A stretch of 14,397 nucleotides of DNA from an uncultured Acidobacteriota bacterium. GTDB taxonomy: Bacteria; Acidobacteriota; Blastocatellia; RBC074. Of this stretch, positions 1 through 8,685 are shown in pieces (position 1 is the stretch's first letter; each line of letters begins with the position of its first letter). A program made the translations under genes and the position numbers. Under the pieces are notes generated by a model that saw only the letters and a list, made by a program, of their open reading frames with translations, had not been told where the DNA came from and did not search any database. The stretch spans positions 1-14,397 of the forward strand of contig CALBSU010000735.1 in NCBI GenBank assembly GCA_937967285.1, given 5' to 3'.

Positions 1-957
<957 letters not shown>

Positions 958-960
958 CGG

Positions 961-1824
961 TCATCTGTCTTCGCTGGCGCTGCTCCATGACCAGTCTTCA
1001 GGCTTTTTCACAAGTCCGGCCTTAACCGGATTGTTGTGGATGTAGTCGATTACCTTGTGGTAGTGGCGCCAGTCCCGAATATAGCGGTCCCAATATTCGC
1101 GCATCCAGACAGACTGGGAGCGCCAAGCCTGGGAGCGCCAAACCTGGGAGCGCCAAACCTGGGAGCGCCGAGCCCCAGCTCGGCGTGTTCCCTCCCTGTC
1201 CGATTCTTCATCCATAATTGCCTTTATCCTCTTCCCGGTAAAACTCTTCCAGGATTGCACGATTTTCGCCAATGACGCACCTTCGTATGTGCGAATAAGA
1301 ACGTGAACGTGATTCGGCATCACTACCCATGCAATTAAATCGTATCGTTCATTTGCAAAACGCTTCCAGGTATCGATTATGCAATGTGCAATTTCCGGCT
1401 GAACTAAAACGCATGAGCCGTGTCCCGCATCGAGCCATTCTTCGATTTGTTTGCGAAGATAGATATCTCTTTTTTCAGGTGGAAGAAGTCGTGCCTGCGC
1501 TTCGAATACTTTCAGTTTTGAGGCCGGCAACGAATCTGCCATGCGATAAGTAATGAATTGATATAGCCCTGGATCATCGCGATGAGGAAGATATCCCCTG
1601 CTGTACCAGCTAAGATGAATTGGGTGGTTGGAGGATGAGAGTTCGCCGAGCTGGGGCTCGGCGCTCCCAGGCTCGGCGCTCCCAGGCTTGGCGCTCCCAG
1701 GCTCGGCGCTGACGGTATCAAGGTATTTCTTCATGATTTTTTGCGTTCGGTGACGGTGCAGATCAGTCAGGGGATGGCTGATGTGTACTATCAGGATAGC
1801 GCTGAACATCCTGAGCAGCAACAA
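961..1824 (-). CDS. REP-associated tyrosine transposase (RAYT, Y1/IS200-like HUH)
   Basis: Single-strand DNA transposase/endonuclease of the IS200/Y1 HUH superfamily, in the RAYT branch that is thought to process REP-type palindromes. Visible blocks are RGYLPHRDDPGLYQFITYRMADSLP-type N-terminal sequence (about residues 76-100), the HUH pair in MPNHVHVLIR (His172, His174), and the C-terminal IDYIHNNPVKAGLV with candidate Tyr261. RAYTs are usually 150-230 residues; this one is 287 because of two low-complexity inserts, SAEPG repeats at about 39-57 and RSQVW repeats at about 220-238. The chosen TTG start at 1824 has a good GAGGAG seven bases upstream. An ATG at 1734 (MKKYLDTVSAEPG) is a real alternative and would remove an atypical 30-residue leader, but it has no clear ribosome site. 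It is probably still translatable, as HUH and Tyr blocks are intact. It interrupts a + strand sugar cluster. Confidence 0.85.
   Translation of the reverse strand: MLLLRMFSAILIVHISHPLTDLHRHRTQKIMKKYLDTVSAEPGSAKPGSAEPGSAEPQLGELSSSNHPIHLSWYSRGYLPHRDDPGLYQFITYRMADSLPASKLKVFEAQARLLPPEKRDIYLRKQIEEWLDAGHGSCVLVQPEIAHCIIDTWKRFANERYDLIAWVVMPNHVHVLIRTYEGASLAKIVQSWKSFTGKRIKAIMDEESDREGTRRAGARRSQVWRSQVWRSQAWRSQSVWMREYWDRYIRDWRHYHKVIDYIHNNPVKAGLVKKPEDWSWSSASEDR
1114..1185 (+). repeat. 15-bp tandem array (4 units) ending in a perfect hairpin, inside the RAYT gene
   Basis: Four units of CTGGGAGCGCCRARC lie at 1114-1128, 1129-1143, 1144-1158 and 1159-1173. The last unit runs into an 8-bp perfect inverted repeat, CGCCGAGC-CCCA-GCTCGGCG, at 1166-1185. 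This is REP-like: GC-rich palindrome with a short loop. On the coding (-) strand it encodes RSQVW/RSQAW pentapeptides, placed between the HUH block and the C-terminal Tyr block. Confidence 0.9.
1644..1710 (-). repeat. Second copy of the 15-bp array plus hairpin, inverted relative to the first
   Basis: Read on the - strand this is the same array: partial and full units of CTGGGAGCGCCRAGC at 1656-1710, ending in the same 8-bp-stem hairpin at 1644-1663 (CGCCGAGC, loop TGGG on the + strand, GCTCGGCG). It points toward the first array, so the two hairpins face each other across about 460 bp. It encodes SAEPG/SAKPG pentapeptides near the RAYT N-terminus. Confidence 0.9.
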
Positions 1825-1840
1825 AATTTATCTCCTCGCC

Positions 1841-1869
1841 TTGACGAAACAGGACCGGTTGTCGATAAC
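1841..1869 (+). promoter_or_regulatory. Candidate sigma70-like promoter for the isomerase gene and downstream cluster
   Basis: TTGACG (1841-1846) and GATAAC (1864-1869) are separated by 17 bases, 5/6 and 4/6 matches to the E. coli consensus. It sits 42 bases before the start of the isomerase gene at 1912, in the 87-bp gap between two divergently read genes. It is a pattern match only, and promoter consensus in this lineage is assumed. Confidence 0.35.
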
Positions 1870-1911
1870 TTTGCGGGAACAGTAACCAGACTTTATCAGG
1901 ACGGCTAAACC

Positions 1912-2869
<958 letters not shown>

Positions 2870-2889
2870 AAACCGGGTACAGCACGGGC

Positions 2890-2904
2890 AGCGATAGCGA
2901 CCGG
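2890..2904 (+). repeat. Dispersed 15-mer, copy 1
   Basis: AGCGATAGCGACCGG is found here between genes and again exactly at 10751-10765 at the end of the aldolase gene. The bases just before also resemble each other (GTACAGCACGGGC against GTAGAGTACCGTG). It is likely a small dispersed element rather than chance, but only two copies are seen. Confidence 0.5.
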
Positions 2905-2921
2905 AATTAGGGACGTCGAGA

Positions 2922-4532
2922 GTGAAATCCATGACAGTGATCAACATGAAAAAGAGCTTCTTATTCCGGCTTGCCCTGTTGACAGGGCTTCTTTGTTTAT
3001 TCATTCAGGTTGCCGCTGCTCAAGCCTTGCCGTCCGATCTTGACGATTATGCAGCGCGAGTCCTGAAGGAGTTCGAGGTCCCGGGGATGGCCCTGGCAGT
3101 CGTTAAAGATGGCCGGATTGTGGTCTCGAAGGGCTACGGCATTCGTAAAATGGGAGAAACGACGCCGGTCGACGAGAACACGCTCTTCGGGATCGCCTCG
3201 AATACCAAGGCATTCACCGCTGCCGCGCTGGCCATACTCGTCGATGAGGGGAAGCTCTCGTGGGACGACCGGGTGATCAGACATCTGCAGTGGTTTCAGA
3301 TGTACGATCCGTATGTCACCCGCGAGATGACGATCCGCGATCTGCTGACTCATCGCGCCGGACTGAGCCTCGGCGCCGGAGACCTGCTCTTCTGGCCGAG
3401 CACGACCTTCAACCGCCGCGAGATCATCGAACGCATCCGATACATCAGGCCGTCGATCAGCTTTCGCAGCCGATACGCGTACGACAATATCCTTTATCTC
3501 GTCGCGGGAGAGGTCGTTCACGCCGTCTCGGGGAAGCGCTGGGACGATTTCATCAGGGAGCGGATCTTCACGCCGCTCGGGATGACGCACAGCAACACCA
3601 GTCCGCTGGAGTTCAAGCCCGGAGACAACGTCGCGACTCCGCATACCCGAACGGACGGCAAACTTAAAGCCATCGATTACATGGTCATCGACAATAACGC
3701 TCCGGCCGGCGCCATCAACTCGTGCGTCTCCGACATGGCGAAATGGATGATCGCGCAACTCGACGGCGGAGTCATTGCAGGCGGGGCGGGGAAGCGGCTT
3801 TTCAGCGCGCGTCAGGGCTTCGAGATGTGGTCGGCCCAGACGATCACGCCGATCAATCCGAATCCGCCGCCGCAACTGGCCGCGCTGAAACCCAACTTCT
3901 CGGCATACGGGCTCGGCTGGGGGCTGGCCGATTATCGAGGAAAGAAGATCGTCTCGCATACCGGCGGGCTGTGGGGGCTGGTTTCGAGGGTCACTCTGGT
4001 GCCGGAACTGAAACTCGGCATCGTCGTCCTGACCAATCAGGAGGCCGGCGGCGCTTTCCAGTCGATGACATATCGGATTCTGGATTCGTATCTCGGCGCG
4101 CCGCCGAACGACTGGGTCAAGGCGTTTCGTGAAGTCGCCGAGATGACCGAAAAGAACGCTGCCGAATTTGCTGCAAAACAGGCCGCGGCGAGAAACTCGA
4201 ACTCCAAACCGTCGCTTCCGCTTCAGGGATATGTCGGGACATATCGCGATGCGTGGTACGGCGATGTCGAGATCGTGATGGAGGCCGAAAAGCCTGTCAT
4301 CCGATTCAGCCGCACTCCGCTGCTGGTCGGTGATCTCGAACACTGGCAGTACGACACCTTCATCGTCCGCTGGCGCGAACGCGGCCTCAATGCCGATGCC
4401 TACATCACCTTCTCGCTCAAACCGGACGGCTCGATCGATCAGGTGAAGATGCTGCCGGCCTCTCCACTCGTCGATTTCAGCTATGATTTCCAGGACCTGC
4501 TGTTTGTTCCGGTCAAGGAGACCAGACGGTAA
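2922..4532 (+). CDS. Secreted serine hydrolase, class C beta-lactamase/penicillin-binding-protein-like
   Basis: Member of the beta-lactamase-related (AmpC/esterase EstB/D-aminopeptidase) family of periplasmic serine hydrolases acting on peptides, esters or lactams. All three active-site elements are present: S-x-x-K in IASNTKAF (Ser93, Lys96), Y-x-N in YAYDNIL (Tyr187, Asn189) and an HTGG in place of KTG (346-349). The leader MKKSFLFRLALLTGLLCLFIQ plus AAAQA (9-35) is a Sec signal peptide. After about residue 400 comes a C-terminal domain (LQGYVGTYRDAWYGDVEI...) resembling DUF3471-type beta domains of this family. Start choice is uncertain: GTG 2922 is used here with a weak AGGGA, but ATG 2931 or ATG 2946 (residue 9, directly before the signal peptide) are equally plausible. 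True beta-lactam resistance is not implied, since HTGG-type members are mostly esterases or peptidases. Its substrate in this sugar cluster is unknown. Confidence 0.87.
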   Translation: MKSMTVINMKKSFLFRLALLTGLLCLFIQVAAAQALPSDLDDYAARVLKEFEVPGMALAVVKDGRIVVSKGYGIRKMGETTPVDENTLFGIASNTKAFTAAALAILVDEGKLSWDDRVIRHLQWFQMYDPYVTREMTIRDLLTHRAGLSLGAGDLLFWPSTTFNRREIIERIRYIRPSISFRSRYAYDNILYLVAGEVVHAVSGKRWDDFIRERIFTPLGMTHSNTSPLEFKPGDNVATPHTRTDGKLKAIDYMVIDNNAPAGAINSCVSDMAKWMIAQLDGGVIAGGAGKRLFSARQGFEMWSAQTITPINPNPPPQLAALKPNFSAYGLGWGLADYRGKKIVSHTGGLWGLVSRVTLVPELKLGIVVLTNQEAGGAFQSMTYRILDSYLGAPPNDWVKAFREVAEMTEKNAAEFAAKQAAARNSNSKPSLPLQGYVGTYRDAWYGDVEIVMEAEKPVIRFSRTPLLVGDLEHWQYDTFIVRWRERGLNADAYITFSLKPDGSIDQVKMLPASPLVDFSYDFQDLLFVPVKETRR

Positions 4533-4602
4533 TCAGAAGGCGTAATGTCGCGCCTCAATGTCACGGGCGTGTGGGCAGGGCCGTTGATTATCGTGACGCC
4601 GC

Positions 4603-5427
4603 ATGCGAATCGATCTTCGGAAAAGTTGCAGAGCGATGGGTACCGGTTTCGAGGTTCTGCTGCAGGGAGACGATGCGCAGCATCTCGAAGCGGTCGCTGT
4701 TGCGATCTGCGAAGAATTCGAAAGGCTCGATCGCGCCCTCTCGCGATTCGATCCATCCAGCGAGATCTCGCGTATCAACCGCGAGGCGGGGATGAAGCCG
4801 GTGCGCGTCGATCGTGAAATCTTCGCGCTTCTCGACAGTTGCCTGAATGCCCGAAAGATCACGGACGGCTGGTTCGATGTCACGGCGACCTCGGGCGGGG
4901 GCGGATTCACGCTGGACCCGGAATCTCACACGGTCACACTGGCCGGGCCTGAAACCTCAATCGATCCGGGAGCGATCGGCAAGGGATATGCTCTGGATCG
5001 CGGCGCCGAGATCATGAAGATGTACGGCATCGAGAGCGGCCTCCTGCACGGCGGGACGAGTTCGGTGCTGGCGATTGGCGAATGGCCGGTCGATATTCGC
5101 CATCCGAATTCGATCGAGGCTGATCCGGTGGTTCGTATCGCTTTGTCGGGCCGCGCGATGTCCTGCTCGGCCGTGCGGCATCCGGGGAATCTCGAATCGG
5201 ATCTGGTAGATCCACACACCGGAATCGCATTGTCGGGAGACGCCGCCTGCGTGGTTCTCGCGGACCGGGCGGTAGACGCGGAATTCCTCTCGACGGCCCT
5301 TCTGGCCATGGGGCGAATCATGGCAATCGACTATCTGCGGAATAATTCAATCGCGCCGGGTGCGGCTATCGGCTGGATCGAGGACGGAAGAGAGTTGGCC
5401 TGGCTTACTGATGAAAAATTGAAATGA
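4603..5427 (+). CDS. ApbE-family FAD:protein FMN transferase, leaderless
   Basis: ApbE enzymes attach FMN covalently to Thr/Ser of target flavoproteins using FAD and Mg2+. The diagnostic blocks are all visible: AMGTGFEV (11-18), LDRALSRFDPSSEISRIN (42-59), FDVT (91-94), DPGAIGKGYALDRG (121-134), LLHGGTSSV (147-155), DPHTG (203-207) and DAEFLSTALLAMG (225-237) with metal-site Asp225 and Thr231. It has 274 residues, shorter than typical ApbE lipoproteins (about 330-350), because no signal peptide or lipobox precedes AMGTGFE. An in-frame TGA at 4594-4596 rules out an upstream extension, so the product should be cytoplasmic unless exported with a partner. No clear ribosome site precedes the ATG. 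Its stop overlaps the start of the next gene by 4 bp, implying translational coupling with the Gfo/Idh/MocA gene. No FMN-acceptor protein is visible in the window. Confidence 0.9.
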   Translation: MRIDLRKSCRAMGTGFEVLLQGDDAQHLEAVAVAICEEFERLDRALSRFDPSSEISRINREAGMKPVRVDREIFALLDSCLNARKITDGWFDVTATSGGGGFTLDPESHTVTLAGPETSIDPGAIGKGYALDRGAEIMKMYGIESGLLHGGTSSVLAIGEWPVDIRHPNSIEADPVVRIALSGRAMSCSAVRHPGNLESDLVDPHTGIALSGDAACVVLADRAVDAEFLSTALLAMGRIMAIDYLRNNSIAPGAAIGWIEDGRELAWLTDEKLK

Positions 5428-6680
5428 GCTTTTCTCGCCGGACATTTCTGGAGACTGCGGGGGCCGCTTTGGCGTCAAGGGTAATTGAGCCGCGCGACGA
5501 TACGCCTGTGCGGGTTGCGGTGATCGGAACCGGAGCGCGCGGTTCGGATCTGATCCGCGCGTTGACGACGATAGACGGCATTGAACTGATCGGCATTTGT
5601 GACGACTATCCGCCGCATCTTGAACAGGGAGCGAAATATGCCGGCCCGCAGGCGAAAACTTACATTGATTATCGCAGGCTGCTCGACGAATTGAAGCCTC
5701 AGGCCGTTGTGATAGCGGTCCCGCTCTATCTTCATTATCAGGTGGCGGCAGATTGCCTGAGCGCCGGGTGTGATGTCTTTCTGGAAAAGACGATGTGCCA
5801 TACCGTCGATCAGGCGAAGAGACTGGCCGGACAGGTCGCGCAATCGAAGCGCGTCTTTCAGGTCGGACTGCAGCGGCGTGCGAACGCGATCTACCGGCAG
5901 GCGCAGGCGATGGTTGCAGCAGGCATGATCGGGCAGGTGACATCGATCAAAGCACAGTGGCATCGCAATAACTCGTGGCGGCGCCCGGTCCCGGTTCCGA
6001 GAAGCGATGCCAACTGGGAGAAGCTCGAAAGAAAGCTCAACTGGCGTCTCTACAAAGCCTATTCGGCGGGTCTGATGGCCGAACTGGGCAGCCACCAGCT
6101 GGATGTCGTCAACTGGTTTCTGGGATCGCATCCGAAACGCGTCATCGCTTCCGGGGGAATTGAGTATTTTCGAGACGGGCGCGAGGTTTACGACAATATC
6201 AGTTGCCTTTACGAATACGAACTCAAATCCTCGCGGGGCACGGCCTACACTGTGCGAGTCAATTACACATCGATCTGCAACAACGCATACGAAGGCGCGG
6301 CGGAGCTGATCATGGGGACCAGAGGCAGCCTCTACCTGACCAGCTCGAAGGGACTGCTCTTTCAGGAAAAGGAGACCGATGCCGTCAACTGGGAAGGGAA
6401 CAGGGACCAGAAAGCGGCAGACGCGAATGCTGCGGTGGTGACTGCCGGAAAAACGCTGAAGCTGTCGAATGATCCGTGGGCTCACCGCGGAACTCCGATC
6501 GAGATCGACATCGCGGAGGGAAACGATACTCGCGATGAACTGGTATCTTTCATCGATCACGTGCGGAGGGGCGATGTCAAAACGATAGCCGATGCCGGAG
6601 TCGGTCTGGCGGACTGCGCAACAATCCTGATGGCGAACCGGTCGGTCGAGTCCGGGGAATGGGTTTCCTTCCCGGGGTGA
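5424..6680 (+). CDS. Tat-signal Gfo/Idh/MocA-family NAD(P)-dependent sugar oxidoreductase
   Basis: Oxidoreductase of the glucose-fructose oxidoreductase/inositol dehydrogenase family. The N-terminal Tat signal is FSRRTFLETAGAALASR (3-19). The Rossmann fold follows with VAVIGTGARGSDL (31-43), ICDDY at the end of beta-2, VVIAVPLYLHYQVAADCLSAGCDVFLEKTM (95-124) and the C-terminal domain with MAELGSHQLDVVNWFLG, holding the usual catalytic-region His224 and Asp227. The cofactor motif reads E-K-T rather than the commoner E-K-P. Exported members bind their cofactor tightly and oxidise or reduce sugars in the periplasm, and some work in 3-keto-glycoside pathways. The ATG overlaps the TGA of the ApbE gene. 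Together with the exported isomerase/epimerase and FAD oxidoreductase it suggests a periplasmic sugar-oxidising set; the actual substrate cannot be read from sequence. Confidence 0.9.
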   Translation: MSFSRRTFLETAGAALASRVIEPRDDTPVRVAVIGTGARGSDLIRALTTIDGIELIGICDDYPPHLEQGAKYAGPQAKTYIDYRRLLDELKPQAVVIAVPLYLHYQVAADCLSAGCDVFLEKTMCHTVDQAKRLAGQVAQSKRVFQVGLQRRANAIYRQAQAMVAAGMIGQVTSIKAQWHRNNSWRRPVPVPRSDANWEKLERKLNWRLYKAYSAGLMAELGSHQLDVVNWFLGSHPKRVIASGGIEYFRDGREVYDNISCLYEYELKSSRGTAYTVRVNYTSICNNAYEGAAELIMGTRGSLYLTSSKGLLFQEKETDAVNWEGNRDQKAADANAAVVTAGKTLKLSNDPWAHRGTPIEIDIAEGNDTRDELVSFIDHVRRGDVKTIADAGVGLADCATILMANRSVESGEWVSFPG

Positions 6681-6725
6681 AACAGCCACCTTCATCTGCA
6701 ACCTTCGTGGATGAAAAGAATAGAA

Positions 6726-6731
6726 GAGAGG
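6726..6731 (+). promoter_or_regulatory. Ribosome binding site of the FAD oxidoreductase gene
   Basis: GAGAGG four bases before the ATG at 6736 is the clearest Shine-Dalgarno in the cluster. It fixes the start and restarts translation after a 55-bp gap, in which no promoter or terminator is evident. Confidence 0.6.
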
Positions 6732-6735
6732 ATTT

Positions 6736-8685
6736 ATGAAACGTCGAGACTTCATAACCGATGCGGCGGCAGTGACCGGATATTCGATGTTCATCAAAGT
6801 GGACGGGCTCGGGCAGGAAAAGCGGACCGCCGAAGAGATACGGCGGGAGCTTGGACGGGTTGCCCCGACAGCCAATCGAACTTCAGCGCCGCTGGAACGG
6901 AACATGACGCTGGTCGATCTGGATTGCGACGTGCTGGTTGCGGGCGGCGGGCTGGCCGGTGTGCTGGCCGCGGTCAGCGCGGCTCGGCACGGAGCCAAAG
7001 TCGTCCTGGTGCAGGATCGCTCGCGCCTCGGCGGGAATTCATCGAGCGAGATCAAGATGCATGTCGTCGGATCGAACAATCACAAAGGGCGCCCGGGCTG
7101 GCGCGAAGGCGGCCTGCTGGAAGAGTTCCGGCTCGACGATGCGGCCAACAATCCGCAGCGCTGCTGGGAACTTTGGGACCTGCTGCTGTACGACAAGGTG
7201 GTCAGCGAGCCCAACATCACACTGTTGCTGGAAACGACGCTCTATTCGGCGGAGGTCAAAGACGGCCTGATTCAGCGGATCCAGGCTCGATGCGACCGCA
7301 GCGAGCATATCTACCGCATCACATCGAAGCTGTTTTGCGATTGCACAGGGGACAGCCGCCTCGGGCTGGAGTCCGGCGCGGAGTTCCGGGTCGGCCACGA
7401 GTCACGCGCAGAGCACGGTGAATCGCTGGCGCCCGAGACCGCGGACAACAAGACGCAGGGCTGCAGCATCCTATTCACCTCGCGGGATTACGGCCGGCCG
7501 ATGCCGTTCACGCCGCCGAAGTGGGCGCGCAAGATCACCGAAAAGAACCTCAAATCCCGCGGAATAAGCACCTGGGAATATGGTTACTGGTGGATCGAAT
7601 GGGGCGGGCATCTCAACACGGTCCGTGATAACGAACGGATACGGTTCGAGCTGCTCGGCATCGTCATGGGTGTCTGGGATTACATCAAGAACTCGGGCAA
7701 GTATCCCACTGCGGCGAACTGGGCGCTCGACTGGGTCGGCATGCTGCCCGGCAAGCGGGAGGCGCGCCGGCTGGTCGGCGACCACATCCTGACGCAGATG
7801 GACCTGATGGGGCTCAACCCGGAGTTCGAGGATGCGGTCTGCATCGGAGGCTGGAATCTCGACGAGCATCCGCCCACCGGGTTCGAGGATCCCGAACTGC
7901 CCCCGTTCGTCTCGATCAAACTCAAGGACGTATACAACATCCCGCTGCGCAGTCTCTACAGCAGAAACATTCGCAATCTCTTCATGGCCGGGCGCAACAT
8001 CAGCGCCACTCACACGGCCTTCAGTTCGACGCGGGTCATGGGGACCTGCGCCGTCGAAGGGCAGGCGATCGGAACGGCGGCTGCGCTCTGCATCCGGAAC
8101 GGCCTGCTGCCGCGCGGGCTCTACGAGAAAAAGGCGAAACTCAGGGAACTGCAGCAGACGCTCCTGCGTGACGACCAGTCGATCAAGGGATTGAAGAACG
8201 AGGACCCGCTCGACCTGGCGCGGCAGGCGACGGTGACGGCATCCGGTGAGGACTCCGGTTGCCAGGCCGTGAATATCATCAACGGATGGACCCGCTCCGT
8301 TCCCGGATACGACAACCAGTGGGCGTCCACTCTCGGAGCGGAAGGCGCCTGGCTGGAGATGGCCTGGCAGAAGCCTCAATCGCTCAGCCAGATCCAGTTG
8401 GTCTTCGATTCTGGTTTCATCCGTGAGCTGACCCTGTCGTCTTCGGACAATACGAACAAGGGCATCATCCGCGCTCCGCAACCCGAGACGGTCAGAAAAT
8501 ACGTTCTCCAGTATCAGGCGGAAGACGGTTCGGAATGGACTGAGCTTGCCCGAGTCGACGGGAACCATCAGCGGGTGCGCCGCCACAGTTTCAACACGGT
8601 CAAAGCAAAGCGAGTCCGCATTCAGGTGCTGGAGACCAACGGCGACAAGATGGCACGGATATTCGAGGTGCGATGCTATGCATAG
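6736..8685 (+). CDS. FAD-dependent oxidoreductase with Tat-like leader and C-terminal discoidin-like domain
   Basis: Large flavoprotein (649 residues) of the 'FAD-dependent oxidoreductase' family common in sugar-degradation clusters. The leader KRRDFITDAAAVTGYSMFI is twin-arginine-like, though its hydrophobic part is short. The dinucleotide-binding fold starts at about residue 63 (CDVLVAGGGLAGVLAAVSAARHG), followed by RLGGNSSSEIKMHV (97-110). The second FAD block is FMAGRNISATHTAFSSTRVMGTCAVEGQ (about 416-443). From about residue 491 (LARQATVTASGED...) a galactose-binding/F5-8-type-C-like beta domain runs to the C-terminus, with WLEMAWQKPQSLSQIQLVFD and a terminal RVRIQVLETNGD block. In known families such a tail binds glycans. 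It probably oxidises a sugar or organic alcohol outside the cytoplasm. The next gene starts inside its last 8 bases. Confidence 0.85.
   Translation: MKRRDFITDAAAVTGYSMFIKVDGLGQEKRTAEEIRRELGRVAPTANRTSAPLERNMTLVDLDCDVLVAGGGLAGVLAAVSAARHGAKVVLVQDRSRLGGNSSSEIKMHVVGSNNHKGRPGWREGGLLEEFRLDDAANNPQRCWELWDLLLYDKVVSEPNITLLLETTLYSAEVKDGLIQRIQARCDRSEHIYRITSKLFCDCTGDSRLGLESGAEFRVGHESRAEHGESLAPETADNKTQGCSILFTSRDYGRPMPFTPPKWARKITEKNLKSRGISTWEYGYWWIEWGGHLNTVRDNERIRFELLGIVMGVWDYIKNSGKYPTAANWALDWVGMLPGKREARRLVGDHILTQMDLMGLNPEFEDAVCIGGWNLDEHPPTGFEDPELPPFVSIKLKDVYNIPLRSLYSRNIRNLFMAGRNISATHTAFSSTRVMGTCAVEGQAIGTAAALCIRNGLLPRGLYEKKAKLRELQQTLLRDDQSIKGLKNEDPLDLARQATVTASGEDSGCQAVNIINGWTRSVPGYDNQWASTLGAEGAWLEMAWQKPQSLSQIQLVFDSGFIRELTLSSSDNTNKGIIRAPQPETVRKYVLQYQAEDGSEWTELARVDGNHQRVRRHSFNTVKAKRVRIQVLETNGDKMARIFEVRCYA

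Noticed and set aside
1036..1553. Two + strand open frames over the transposase, one with LGAPN repeats
   Set aside because: They are the opposite-strand readout of the repeat array and of the RAYT gene, whose HUH and Tyr blocks fix the strand.
1114..1710. CRISPR array
   Set aside because: Units are contiguous 15-mers without spacers, inside a coding gene, and there is no cas gene.
2997..4343. 448-codon open frame on the - strand opposite the beta-lactamase-like gene
   Set aside because: Arg/Asp-rich composition with no motif. The + strand frame has a signal peptide and full catalytic motifs, so this is an antisense shadow of codon bias.
5475..7079. 534-codon - strand open frame
   Set aside because: It lies over two well-supported + strand genes (Gfo/Idh/MocA and the FAD oxidoreductase start) and has no recognisable domain.
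8546..8677. Upstream extension of the secreted protein to 8546
   Set aside because: It overlaps the end of the oxidoreductase out of frame. The ATG at 8678 has GAGGTG and leads straight into a signal peptide.
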